The position numbers were made by a program, and so were the translations under genes. Shown here in pieces: positions 34,763 through 43,461 of a stretch of 64,000 nt of DNA. Position 1 is the first letter of the stretch, and each line of letters starts with the position of its first letter. The DNA is from Variovorax atrisoli 110B. GTDB taxonomy: Bacteria > Pseudomonadota > Gammaproteobacteria > Burkholderiales > Burkholderiaceae_C. The DNA lies in the NCBI RefSeq assembly GCF_000382045.1, contig NZ_KB907464.1, positions 62,001 to 126,000 on the forward strand. The letters are read 5' to 3'. The notes beneath the pieces are model-generated. The model searched no databases. It had not been told where the DNA came from and was given only the letters and a program-made list of their open reading frames with translations.

Positions 34763-36130
34763 TCACCCCGGCATCGGCTCGCGCATCGTCACGAACTCCT
34801 CGGCAGCCGTGGGATGGATGCCCACCGTGCTGTCGAAGACCGCCTTCGTCGCCCCTGCGCGCATCGCCACCGCGAAGCCCTGCACCACTTCGCCGGCATC
34901 GGCGCCCACCATGTGCAGGCCCACGACGCGGTCGGTGGCCTTGTCGACCACCAGCTTCATGAAGGTGCGCTCGCTGCGGCCCGAGAGCGTGTGGCGCAGC
35001 GACTTGAACTCGCTGGAGAACACCGTCACCTCGCCGAACCTGGCGCGTGCGTCGAGCTCGGTGTAGCCGCAGGTGCCGATGTTCGGGTGCGTGAACACGG
35101 CGGTGGGAATGAACTCGTAGTCGAGCCGGCGCTTTCCCTTGCCGAAGAGCTCGTCGACCACCACCATCGCCTCGGCCAGCGCCACCGGCGTGAGCTGCAC
35201 GCGAGTGGAGACGTCGCCCACCGCGTAGATCGACGGCACCGAGCTGCGGTAGTGCGCATCGACCGCGATCGCGCCGCGCTCGTCGAGCGCCACGCCCGCC
35301 GCCTCCAGGCCCAGCCCCTGCGTGTTGGGCACGCGGCCGGTGGCGAAGAGCACCGTGTCGGCCTCGATCTGCTGGCCGCGTGCCAGCGTGACCGTGAGGC
35401 CGCCGCTACCGCCGGTGTGGCGCGTGACCGAGGCGACATCGCAGTTCAGCCGCACGTCGACGCCGGCCTTGCCCATCTCGTTGGCCAGGAACTGCCGCAC
35501 GTCGTCGTCGAAACCGGTGAGCAGGTGCGCGCGGCGGTGCAGCTGCGTGACCTTGGCGCCCAGCCCGTTGAAGATCGACGCGAACTCGCAGGCGATGTAG
35601 CCGCCGCCCACCACCAGCAGGCGCCTGGGGAACGGATCGAGGTCGAACATCGCGTCGGAGGTCACGACGTGCTCGCGGCCCTGGATGTCGGGCACGAAGG
35701 GCGTGCCGCCGGTGGCCACGAGCAAGTGGCGCGCGGTGTGACGCTTGCCGTCGACCTCCACCGTGTGCGGATCGACCAGCTGGGCCCATCCGGTGACGAG
35801 CGTGACGCCCGCGTTCCTCAGCAGCGAGGCATAGATGCCGTTGAGCCGGCCGATCTCCTTCGCGCGCTGCGCCTTCAGGTGCGCCCAGTCGAACTGCGGC
35901 GCCTCGGGCAGCTTCCAGCCGTAGCCCGCGGCCTCCTCGAAGGATTCGGCATAGCCGGCCGCGTAGCTGTAGAGCTTCTTGGGGATGCAGCCCACGTTGA
36001 CGCAGGTGCCGCCAAGCTCGGCGGCCTCGGCGAGGGCGACGCGGGCGCCGGTCTGCGCAGCCATGCGAGCGGCGCGGACGCCGCCGCTGCCGCCGCCGAT
36101 GACGAAGAGATCGAAGTCGAATGTGGGCAT
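34763..36130 (-). CDS. gor: Glutathione-disulfide reductase
   Basis: This FAD enzyme regenerates reduced glutathione with NADPH. The 455-residue length is standard. FAD motif [18 protein letters not shown]; redox-active disulfide in [14 protein letters not shown] (Cys-x4-Cys, near residues 42-47); NADPH motif [15 protein letters not shown] with a downstream [15 protein letters not shown] whose Arg pair favours NADPH over NADH; active base in [15 protein letters not shown] (His-x5-Glu). It lies alone, convergent with panE. Glutathione-dependent enzymes nearby (GST at 21.6 kb) would use its product. Confidence 0.95.
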   Translation of the reverse strand: MPTFDFDLFVIGGGSGGVRAARMAAQTGARVALAEAAELGGTCVNVGCIPKKLYSYAAGYAESFEEAAGYGWKLPEAPQFDWAHLKAQRAKEIGRLNGIYASLLRNAGVTLVTGWAQLVDPHTVEVDGKRHTARHLLVATGGTPFVPDIQGREHVVTSDAMFDLDPFPRRLLVVGGGYIACEFASIFNGLGAKVTQLHRRAHLLTGFDDDVRQFLANEMGKAGVDVRLNCDVASVTRHTGGSGGLTVTLARGQQIEADTVLFATGRVPNTQGLGLEAAGVALDERGAIAVDAHYRSSVPSIYAVGDVSTRVQLTPVALAEAMVVVDELFGKGKRRLDYEFIPTAVFTHPNIGTCGYTELDARARFGEVTVFSSEFKSLRHTLSGRSERTFMKLVVDKATDRVVGLHMVGADAGEVVQGFAVAMRAGATKAVFDSTVGIHPTAAEEFVTMREPMPG

Positions 36131-36301
36131 GAAAGGCTTGCTCCTTGGCCGCCGACTGTAGCGGCCGGGGCGAAGCCGGCGCTTCCGTCGGGGCTTGCTT
36201 GACCCTGGAGCTGCTTCAGGGATTCCACTGCGTCCGGGCCCCGCGGGTGTTCATCGCCGCCGGCGACGCTTCCACGGGCAGCCCGCTATCAGGGAGATCA
36301 C

Positions 36302-36601
36302 ATGGGCATGCTTGAAAGGCTTTTCGGAGGCCACGGCGGATCGCGGCATGGCGGCGGCGGCCACCATGGCTCGCACGGCGGACACGGCCACGGCAGCGGC
36401 GCACCGCCTGCAGGAGGGGGTGGTGGCGGCAGCGCTTGCCCCGCATGCCGCGCCGTCAACGGGCCGGGCGCGCGCTTCTGCCAGCAATGCGGCGGCTCGA
36501 TGCTTCCGGCGGCCTGCAGGCAGTGCGGCACCGCGATGCAGGCCGGTGCGAAGTTCTGCGCACAGTGCGGCCAGCCCTCGCACGCCCCGCTGCGCGGCTG
36601 A
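36302..36601 (+). CDS. Small His/Gly-rich double zinc-ribbon protein
   Basis: A 99-residue protein. Residues 9-45 are rich in Gly and His (GGHGGSRHGGGGHHGSHGGH), a pattern that could bind metal or stay disordered. Residues 46-93 hold two zinc ribbons, CPAC...CQQC and CRQC...CAQC (each CxxC-x~10-CxxC), as in DZANK/YkoU-like small zinc-binding proteins. Function unknown; it may tether to a partner or act as a metal store. It ends four bases from the convergent gene at 36606. No good ribosome site is visible, though GGGAG lies about 8 bases upstream of the ATG. Confidence 0.75.
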   Translation: MGMLERLFGGHGGSRHGGGGHHGSHGGHGHGSGAPPAGGGGGGSACPACRAVNGPGARFCQQCGGSMLPAACRQCGTAMQAGAKFCAQCGQPSHAPLRG

Positions 36602-36605
36602 AGCG

Positions 36606-38540
36606 CTACTGGCGCGAGTCGGGCGAGGTCCAGAGCCGGCGCGGGTCGTCACCGCGCTGGCCGGGCTGCGGTTGCGGCACGGCGGGCGGCTGGATGCCGC
36701 GCTGCTGCTGCAGCGCGCGCAACTGGGCCTGCTGCAAGGCCTGCTGTTGAGCCTGCGCCTGCTGCTGCATCTGTGCGGCGCGCTGCTGCATCTCCTGCTG
36801 CTGGCGAAGCTGCTGTTGCTGCACCAACGCCTGCTGCTGCGCCGCGCGCTGCTGCTGCAGAAGTTGCATCTGCGCCGCCTGCTGTTGTTGAAGCAGCTGT
36901 TGCTGCTGCAGGGCCTGCGCCTGCGCGGCGCGTTGCTGCATTTCCTGCTGCTGGCGCATGGCCTGTTGCTGCTGGAGTTGCAACTGCTGTTGCTGCAGCT
37001 GCTGTTGTTGCTGGCGCTGCCAGCGATCCTGCTCGCCGCGCTGGCGCCATTCCTGCTGCGCCTGCCAGTCCTGTTGCTGGCGCCAATCCTGTTGTTGCCT
37101 CCAGCCTTGCTGGCGCTGCCATTCCATCTGCTGCTGTTGCTGCATCAGCTGTTGCTGTTGTGCCTGTTGTGCCTGTCGCGCCTGCTGGAGCTGGATCTGC
37201 TGCTGCCGCGCCGCCAGCGCGGCGGCCGGCGGCACCACCGCGGCGGGCCGGCCGAAACCGCCGAAGGCATTGACTGCGATGCCTGGCGCGGGCGCCACAG
37301 GTCCGCGCGCGAAGCGGTCGTCCGGCAGCCGCATCAGGTCGCGCCGCCCGAAGGGGCCGCGGCCGAAGCGGTCGGCGGGCACCACGGTCACCGCGCCGGG
37401 CATCTGCTGGTTGGCGTAGAAGTCGCTGCGCAACGCCTGGCGGTTATAGATGGCCATGCGGTTGACCTGGTCCAGGTAGCGCTGGCTCGCGCGGTAGCCG
37501 GGGCGCCATTGTTCGCCCGGGGCCAGCGGGAACCAGCCGACCCCGCCGTTGCCGCCCGTTCCGGCAGCGCCGCCCACGAAGCCCACCAGTGCCGGCGAAT
37601 ACACGGGCCGTCCGCCCGGCCGCCCCGGCACCCAGCCCCAGCGCGGACCGACGCGCGCCCAGCGTCCGTAGTGGGAGGGCGCGAAGCCCCAGGGCGCGGC
37701 GTCGATCCAGGTCAGGCCCCAGGGCGCGACGTTGACCCACTGGCCGTCGCGGTACGGCGCCCAGTCGGCATCGACATTGCGCGGGAACCACACGTCGCCA
37801 TAGTTCGGGTCGCTCTGCCAGTCGCCGTACGCGTCGAGCTGCTGGTAGCCGACCACGTCGCGCGACACGTAGCGGGCGGAGATCGACTGGTCCTCGATGC
37901 GGTTGCGCTCGGCCACCCAGGCGTCGAAGCCGCTGCCCTGCTGCGGCGCGCCGCTCACGGCCGAAAGATCGCGGCCCGCCACGGTGAGCTGCTGGCGCGC
38001 GCCCAGCGACTGCGACTGGCCGTTCTCGCCATGGAGCGTGACCCGGCCCGAGGCCACTGCCACCCAGGTGGTGCCGGCGGCTGGATCGGCGGCGATGCGG
38101 TATTCGCCCGGCGCGTCGATCACCACCGCGATGTTGCCGGTGTCCACCTCGAAGCGCTGGCCCGAAAGCTCGTCGCGAACGCGCAGCTGCAGGTTGCCCT
38201 GGTTCGACGTGATGTGCGCCGTGTCGTCGTCCAGTTCTGTGAACTCCAGGTGCGTCTGCCCATCTAGCCGCAGCGCCGCCGAGCCGATGAAGAGTTCGGC
38301 GCGGGCGTTGCGGTCGGTCCAGAGCCGGTCGCCGGTGGTGATGGGGCGGTTGGTCTGCGCGTCGTACCAGCTGTCGGCGCCGGCGGGTGCGAAGCTCACC
38401 GAGCCCTGCTGGTAGCCGAGCAGCGCGACGCGGCCCGGCGGGTCCTGCTGCGCGCTGGCCGCGAAGGCCGCGCACAGCAGCGCGATGCCGAGCAGCCATC
38501 GGCGTGGCGCGGCAAGCATGGAAGGGGCGGGTTGGTTCAT
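36606..38540 (-). CDS. Exported FecR/DUF6600-like protein with long Gln-rich tail
   Basis: A 644-residue exported protein. The signal peptide is MLAAPRRWLLGIALLCAAFA with cleavage near ASAQ. A FecR-like beta domain follows (RAELFIGSAALRLDGQTHLE; GNIAVVIDAPGEYRIAADP), then a DUF6600-like part (DVWFPRNVDADWAPYRDGQW; GVGWFPLAPGEQWRPGYRAS). From about residue 442 to 615 the sequence is more than half glutamine (long Q and QQQ runs with periodic WRQQQDW). FecR domains usually sense signals across the envelope or bind sugars; here the sigma-factor genes expected of a FecIR pair are absent. The Q-rich tail may aggregate or bind surface polymers. It diverges from the PEP-synthase-like gene. Confidence 0.85.
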   Translation of the reverse strand: MNQPAPSMLAAPRRWLLGIALLCAAFAASAQQDPPGRVALLGYQQGSVSFAPAGADSWYDAQTNRPITTGDRLWTDRNARAELFIGSAALRLDGQTHLEFTELDDDTAHITSNQGNLQLRVRDELSGQRFEVDTGNIAVVIDAPGEYRIAADPAAGTTWVAVASGRVTLHGENGQSQSLGARQQLTVAGRDLSAVSGAPQQGSGFDAWVAERNRIEDQSISARYVSRDVVGYQQLDAYGDWQSDPNYGDVWFPRNVDADWAPYRDGQWVNVAPWGLTWIDAAPWGFAPSHYGRWARVGPRWGWVPGRPGGRPVYSPALVGFVGGAAGTGGNGGVGWFPLAPGEQWRPGYRASQRYLDQVNRMAIYNRQALRSDFYANQQMPGAVTVVPADRFGRGPFGRRDLMRLPDDRFARGPVAPAPGIAVNAFGGFGRPAAVVPPAAALAARQQQIQLQQARQAQQAQQQQLMQQQQQMEWQRQQGWRQQQDWRQQQDWQAQQEWRQRGEQDRWQRQQQQQLQQQQLQLQQQQAMRQQQEMQQRAAQAQALQQQQLLQQQQAAQMQLLQQQRAAQQQALVQQQQLRQQQEMQQRAAQMQQQAQAQQQALQQAQLRALQQQRGIQPPAVPQPQPGQRGDDPRRLWTSPDSRQ

Positions 38541-38687
38541 GGTGTCGTTCTCTGATCCTCGGGACGGTGCGAAAGCGCGGCGCCGGGTTTTTGTAACGCG
38601 CGAGAATCCGCTGCCGCCGTCACCGCACGACCTCTGCTTGGTGAAGCGCGCGTGCAATCGGAAACCGGCTGTAAGGAGGGACACCCC

Positions 38688-40736
38688 ATGAAAAACCAGA
38701 ACAACACACGACCCACGGGCAGATCGCGCTTCAAAAACCGTAGCGCGATCGTGTTCTCCATGGCTGCTGCTGCGGCAACACTGGTGGCAGGGCCCGCCGA
38801 TGCGCAGCTGGCCCGCAAGCCGTCTTACTACCAGCAGCAGAACCAGCCGCAGCCCGAAGGCCCGGCCGCGCAACTGGTGCCGCGCCCCGCAGTGCCCTCG
38901 TCGCTGCCCGCGCTGCGCAGCCAGGCCGACTTCGACCAGCTGGCCCGCGTCTACGACGCCGGCACGCCGATGCAGCTTGCGCACGTGCTCTTCGTGGTCG
39001 ACCGGCAGGCGAAGCCGCCGCGCATGTACTACATCGACACTCCGCGCTACCAGCTGCACGTGCGCTTCCTGCGCGACACGCGGCTCGCGCCCAACACCGT
39101 CAAGCGCGAGATCGACCGCAACTACCTCGTGCCCGACCGCCGCTTCCTGTTCGGCACGCTGAGCTGGCAGCAGAACATCGGCAGCTTCACCTACGAGTTC
39201 TGGGAGGGCGACAAGCTCACCGCGCCGCTGCTGCGGCAGGCCGAGCAGCAGGTCAGGTCCAGCTTCTTCGGTCCGGTGAAGTTCAAGACCAACTCCACGC
39301 TGCACGAGCGCGTGGCGAAGGAAGCCGGCATCGATTTCGTGAGCCAGGAGGCGCTGATCCGCGAGCAGCCCTTCCTGCCGATGAACCTAGGCACCGCCAC
39401 CGGCCGCGTGCGCATCGTGGAGGACGACGCCGGCATCGACGCACTGCTGCCCGACGACATCGCCGTGCTGCGGCAGGTGCCCATCGGCCTGCCGCCGGTG
39501 GCGGCCGTGCTGACCGAACGCCCCTCGACCGCGCTCTCGCACGTCAACCTGCTGGCCAAGGGCTGGGGCATTCCCAACGCCTACGTGCGCGATGCCGCCG
39601 CGGTCCTGAAGGAGCATGCCGGCCAGTGGGTGGCGCTGAAGGTCGTCAGCTCGGGCTACCAGGTGCGCCGGCTCACGCCGGAGGAAATCGCCGCGCTGCC
39701 GCCGCGCGCGGTGCGCACCGCCGCCACGGGAGCCGTGCCCGGCAGCGCGCGCGCCATCAGGCCCGACCTGCGCGAGAGCCGGCTGCTGCCGCTGGCCTCG
39801 CTGCGCGCGCGCAACAGCGCGCAGTGCGGCGTCAAGGCCGCCAACCTCGGCGCCATGCAGGCCGCGCACATCCCGGGCACCTCGGTGCCCGACGGCTTCT
39901 GCATTCCCTTCGCGCACTACGACCGCTTCATGCGCGCCAACGGCCTGGCCGATCGCATCGCGCGCATGCAGCAGCAGCCCGGCTTCGCGAGCGACCCGAA
40001 GGTCCGCCAGAAGGCGCTGGCGCAGCTGCGCGACGAGATCGTGCAATGGCCCGTCGATGCCGCCACCGCCGCCGGCTGGCGCGCCGCATGGCAGTCGCAG
40101 CTCGGAGGCGGCGGCGTGTTCGTGCGCAGCTCGTCCAACTCCGAAGACCTGCCCGGCTTCAGCGGCGCGGGGCTCTACACCACCGTGCCCAACGTCAAGA
40201 CCGGCGACGCGCTCGAAGTGGCCGTGAAGAAGGTCTGGGCATCGGTGTTCAACCCCGAGGCCTGGGAGGCCCGCGCGGCGGCGGGCTTCGGCGCCGAATC
40301 GGTCCTCATGGGCGTGTTCGTGCAGACCGCCATCGACTCCGCCAACGCCGGCGTGATGATCACCCGCGACCCCTTCGACGCGGGGCATCCGCACATCACC
40401 TACATCTCGGCCAAGCGCGGCATCGGCATCCGCGTGGTCGAGGGCCGGCGCGTGGCCGAGCAGGTGATGTACTCGAGCTGGTCCAAGGCCATCCAGGTGC
40501 TCAGCCGCTCGGCCGAAGACACCGCGCTGCAGCTCGACAAGGACGGCGGCGTGAAGGAAGTGCCGGTGGAAGCCGGCCGCAACGTGCTGACCGACGACCT
40601 GGTCGTACGGCTGGCCAACGTGGGCGCGGCGGTCAAACGCACCTTCAACGGCGTCGACCAGGACATCGAGTGGGCGACGGTGGGCGACAGGATCGTGCTG
40701 CTGCAGGCGCGGCCGTATGTGGAGAGGCGGCGCTGA
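38688..40736 (+). CDS. Exported PEP synthase/PPDK-like protein
   Basis: A 682-residue protein with a signal-like N-terminus (RSAIVFSMAAAAATLVAGPA). Residues about 270-310 are a swivel phosphohistidine-like domain: His285 in TALSHVNLLAKGWGIPNAYV, where the usual TxxGGxxSH has become TERPSTALSH. Residues 370-680 are a PPDK-N ATP-grasp domain with RSSSNSEDLPGFSGAGLYTT (Arg480) and LQARPYVERR at the C-terminus. The PEP/pyruvate TIM barrel is absent, so it is not a complete PEP synthase. The strong AAGGAGGG site upstream of ATG 38688 fixes the start. ATP should be scarce in the periplasm, so the role is puzzling. Confidence 0.82.
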   Translation: MKNQNNTRPTGRSRFKNRSAIVFSMAAAAATLVAGPADAQLARKPSYYQQQNQPQPEGPAAQLVPRPAVPSSLPALRSQADFDQLARVYDAGTPMQLAHVLFVVDRQAKPPRMYYIDTPRYQLHVRFLRDTRLAPNTVKREIDRNYLVPDRRFLFGTLSWQQNIGSFTYEFWEGDKLTAPLLRQAEQQVRSSFFGPVKFKTNSTLHERVAKEAGIDFVSQEALIREQPFLPMNLGTATGRVRIVEDDAGIDALLPDDIAVLRQVPIGLPPVAAVLTERPSTALSHVNLLAKGWGIPNAYVRDAAAVLKEHAGQWVALKVVSSGYQVRRLTPEEIAALPPRAVRTAATGAVPGSARAIRPDLRESRLLPLASLRARNSAQCGVKAANLGAMQAAHIPGTSVPDGFCIPFAHYDRFMRANGLADRIARMQQQPGFASDPKVRQKALAQLRDEIVQWPVDAATAAGWRAAWQSQLGGGGVFVRSSSNSEDLPGFSGAGLYTTVPNVKTGDALEVAVKKVWASVFNPEAWEARAAAGFGAESVLMGVFVQTAIDSANAGVMITRDPFDAGHPHITYISAKRGIGIRVVEGRRVAEQVMYSSWSKAIQVLSRSAEDTALQLDKDGGVKEVPVEAGRNVLTDDLVVRLANVGAAVKRTFNGVDQDIEWATVGDRIVLLQARPYVERRR

Positions 40737-40763
40737 CGCCGCCGCCCCGGCTTGCCGCCGTTT

Positions 40764-42737
40764 CTACTTGTACAGCAGCTGCGGCAGCCACAACCCGATC
40801 TGCGGCCACATGTACAGCAGCACGATCGCCAGCACCTGGATGCCCATGAAGGGCAGCATGCCCAGGAAGATCTGGTTGAGCGTCACGTGCGGCGGGCTCA
40901 CGCCCTTGAGGTAGAAGGCGGCCATCGCGACCGGCGGCGACAGGAAGGCGGTCTGCAGGTTCAGCGCCACCAGCAGCCCGAAGAACAGCGGGTCGACGCC
41001 GAAGTTGTCGAGCAGCGGGATGAAGATGGGCATGAAGATCACGATGATCTCGGTCCACTCCAGCGGCCAGCCCAGCAGGAAGATGATGACCTGGCTCAGG
41101 ATCAGGAACTCCACCTTGGTGAGGTTCATGCCGAGCACCCATTCCTCCACCAGCGCCTGTCCGCCCAGCAGCGCGAATGCGGCCGAGAAGATGGCCGAGC
41201 CGACGAAGAGCCAGCACACCATCGCCGATGTCTTGGCCGTGAGGAACACCGACTCCTTCAGCACCGCGAGGTTGAGCCGCCGGTAGGCCGCCGCCAGCAG
41301 CATGCCGCCGAGCGCGCCCATGGCTGCCGCTTCGGTGGGTGTGGCCAGGCCCAGCACGATCGAGCCCAGCACCGCGAGGATCAGCAGCACCAGCGGAAAG
41401 AACGACGCCAGCAGCATCTTGAATATCTCGAGCCGCGCGAAGCTCAGGAACAGGTAGAACAGCGTGACGATCGCGCCGAAGATGGCGAAGGTGACCCACC
41501 ACCAGGTCGGCGCGGGACGCTGCGTGGCGGCTTCGGCGGCGGCAGGGGCTGCGGGCTCTGCGACTCCTTCGGCGGCAGGCGCCGGTGGTGCGGGCGATGC
41601 CCCCGGTGGCTCGGCCAGCGAGCCTTGGTTCGAAGCAGCGGCAGGCGCCGATGGCTGCGAATCTTCACTGGGCGGCTCCTGGAGGCCGCCTTCCTGCGGC
41701 GGCTCCTGCAGCCCGCCTTCGACCGGAGGCTCCTGCAGTCCACCCGACTCCGGCGTGCTGCTGCGCACCGCGCCGATCTCCTCGATCTCGTAGCGCGCCT
41801 GCGCCTCGACGGTGGTCACGGCCTTGTAGCTGAAGGCGGCCAGGAGCAGGAAGATCACACCCGGCAGCGCGACGACGCCAAGCTGTTTCAGCACGTGCGA
41901 GAAGGGCACGTCGGCATTGCGCCGGCCCTTCAGCAGGCCGACCAGCGCATGCGCGGCCGGGCTTTCAGCCAGCCGCTGCGACAGCGGCGGCAGCGGCACG
42001 ACGCGCTCGGCGTGCGACAGCGGCGGGGCCCATTGCGGCTTGAGCCACGCGACGATGATCACGTACAGCACGTAGAGCGAGGCCAGCATCAGCCCCGGAA
42101 AGAAGGCACCCGCATAGAGCTGCACCACCGACACGCCTGCCGTCGCGCCGTACACGATCAGCAGCACCGAAGGCGGAATCAGGATGCCCAGGCAGCCGCC
42201 CGCGGTGATCGAGCCCGCGGCCAGCGGCACGCTGTAGCCCGCGCGCAGCATGGCCGGCAGCGCCAGCAGGCCCATCAGCGTGACCACCGCGCCCACGATG
42301 CCGGTGGCCGTCGCGAAGATGGTGCAGGTCACGAGCGTCGCCACCGCCAGCGCGCCCGGCAGCCGCGCGAGCGCGAGGTGCAGGCTCTTGAACAGCGACT
42401 CGATGAGGTTCGCGCGCTCCACCAGGTAGCCCATGAACACGAACAGCGGCACCGCGATGAGCACGTCGTTGGCCATGGTCTTGAAGGCCGACTGCACCAT
42501 CAGGTCGAGCGTGCGGTGCCAGTCGCGGTCGTAGGCCAGCCAGGTGAAGAGCATGCCCATGCCCATCAGCGTGAACGCCGTGGGAAAGCCCAGCATGATG
42601 GCCACCACCACCAGCGAGAGCATCAGCAGGCCGAGGTGGCCGTTGGTGATGGTGGGCGCGTTGGCCAGCACCGCCACCGCGCCGATCACGATCAGCGCCA
42701 TGAACGAGAGGCCGAACCAGAGTTCGCGGCGGATCAT
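40764..42737 (-). CDS. TRAP transporter large permease (DctM), with repeat insert
   Basis: A 657-residue inner-membrane protein. Helices of the DctM type are clear in the N-terminal and C-terminal parts: GSITAGGCLGILIPPSVLLI and ALVEEWVLGMNLTKVEFLI, with ATPTEAAAMGALGG as the conserved substrate/Na+ loop. DctM is normally about 430 residues; here there is a long insert between the halves (residues about 270-430) with a Pro/Glu-rich acidic stretch and three tandem GGLQEPP-x-E units (residues 332-358) followed by Ala/Pro-rich sequence. It is coupled to DctQ by an ATGA overlap. The insert's role is unknown; it should be cytoplasmic or periplasmic but not membrane. Confidence 0.9.
   Translation of the reverse strand: MIRRELWFGLSFMALIVIGAVAVLANAPTITNGHLGLLMLSLVVVAIMLGFPTAFTLMGMGMLFTWLAYDRDWHRTLDLMVQSAFKTMANDVLIAVPLFVFMGYLVERANLIESLFKSLHLALARLPGALAVATLVTCTIFATATGIVGAVVTLMGLLALPAMLRAGYSVPLAAGSITAGGCLGILIPPSVLLIVYGATAGVSVVQLYAGAFFPGLMLASLYVLYVIIVAWLKPQWAPPLSHAERVVPLPPLSQRLAESPAAHALVGLLKGRRNADVPFSHVLKQLGVVALPGVIFLLLAAFSYKAVTTVEAQARYEIEEIGAVRSSTPESGGLQEPPVEGGLQEPPQEGGLQEPPSEDSQPSAPAAASNQGSLAEPPGASPAPPAPAAEGVAEPAAPAAAEAATQRPAPTWWWVTFAIFGAIVTLFYLFLSFARLEIFKMLLASFFPLVLLILAVLGSIVLGLATPTEAAAMGALGGMLLAAAYRRLNLAVLKESVFLTAKTSAMVCWLFVGSAIFSAAFALLGGQALVEEWVLGMNLTKVEFLILSQVIIFLLGWPLEWTEIIVIFMPIFIPLLDNFGVDPLFFGLLVALNLQTAFLSPPVAMAAFYLKGVSPPHVTLNQIFLGMLPFMGIQVLAIVLLYMWPQIGLWLPQLLYK
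41664..41744 (-). repeat. Three tandem 27-base units inside dctM
   Basis: Encodes GGLQEPPVE, GGLQEPPQE, GGLQEPPSE. The DNA copies differ at some third-codon positions (GGTGGACTGCAGGAGCCTCC, GGCGGGCTGCAGGAGCCGCC, GGCGGCCTCCAGGAGCCGCC), which suggests that the array is not very recent or that it is under selection on the protein. Confidence 0.9.
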
Positions 42738-43354
42738 CGCGCGGCCTCCTTCGAGGCGACGACGCGATCGAGCGCGGCGATGTCCTCGTCCTTCACGTGC
42801 ACCATCTCCTTGAGCTTCTCGACGTCGACTTCCTCCACGTCCTGCTCGCGCGATGGCCAGGCGCCCTCGCGGATGCAGCGCACGCAGCGGATGATCTCCA
42901 CCAACCCCTGCAGGAGCAGCGTGAACCCCGCCAGCGGAATGACGTACTTGAACGGGTACAGCGGCAGCGGCTCGGCCGAGAAGGTCTGCTCGCGGATGGC
43001 GAGCGACTCGCCCGCGTAGACCCATCCGGCCCAGGTCAGCGCCACGATGCCGGGCAGGAAGAAGACGATGTAGAGCACCAGGTCCACCAGCGCCTGCGTG
43101 CGCGGGCGGAAGAAGCCGTAGAGCACGTCGCCGCGCACGTGGCCGTTCTTCGAGAGCGTGTAGGCGCCCGCGGTCATGAACATGGTGCCGTACAGCATGA
43201 TCTGCGCGTCCAGCACCCAGGCGTGGGGCTTGTTGAGGGCATAGCGCGAGAACACCTCCCAGCTGATCAGCAGCGTGAGCAGCAGGGCGCACCAGGCGAA
43301 GGTCTTGCCGATCCATGTGGAGAACCGGTCGACCGCCAGCAGGAAAGATTGCAT
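42734..43354 (-). CDS. TRAP transporter small permease (DctQ)
   Basis: A 206-residue inner-membrane protein with four helices (AWCALLLTLLISWEVFSRYA; VLYIVFFLPGIVALTWAGW; YVIPLAGFTLLLQGLVEII), as in DctQ. The WEVFSRYALNKPHAWVLDAQ segment is the family signature. The last about 35 residues are acidic and Lys-rich (QDVEEVDVEKLKEMVHVKDE), a longer tail than usual, which parallels the extended DctM insert and may contact it. It ends in an ATGA overlap with dctM. It follows the receptor gene by about 107 bases that contain a terminator-like hairpin. Confidence 0.93.
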   Translation of the reverse strand: MQSFLLAVDRFSTWIGKTFAWCALLLTLLISWEVFSRYALNKPHAWVLDAQIMLYGTMFMTAGAYTLSKNGHVRGDVLYGFFRPRTQALVDLVLYIVFFLPGIVALTWAGWVYAGESLAIREQTFSAEPLPLYPFKYVIPLAGFTLLLQGLVEIIRCVRCIREGAWPSREQDVEEVDVEKLKEMVHVKDEDIAALDRVVASKEAAR

Positions 43355-43417
43355 CGGAACGAACTCCTCGCCGCGTCATCCGTGTCTTGCGCGGCAGCTT
43401 GGGCGCAGGCATGAAAA

Positions 43418-43440
43418 GAGGGCACCGCACGGGTGCCCTC
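43418..43440 (-). terminator. Intrinsic terminator-like hairpin between dctP and dctQ
   Basis: On the minus strand GAGGGCACC (43440-43432), a 5-base loop CGTGC, GGTGCCCTC (43426-43418), then TTTTCAT. It lies 22 bases 3' of the receptor stop codon and upstream of dctQ, so it probably gives partial termination, leaving more receptor than permease mRNA. Confidence 0.75.
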
Positions 43441-43461
43441 GCATCGCATCGATCCCTTGGC

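Noticed and set aside
36195-38267. Leu-rich open frame opposite the glutamine-rich tail
   Set aside because: The poly-Leu protein is the complement of CAG-type codons; the FecR-like frame on the other strand has a signal peptide and recognisable domains.
38541-39305. N-terminal extension of the FecR-like frame to 39305
   Set aside because: It would run antisense into the PEP-synthase-like gene; the signal peptide begins at 38540.
42738-43430. N-terminal extension of the dctM frame
   Set aside because: This covers dctQ in another frame; DctM begins with the ATGA overlap at 42737.
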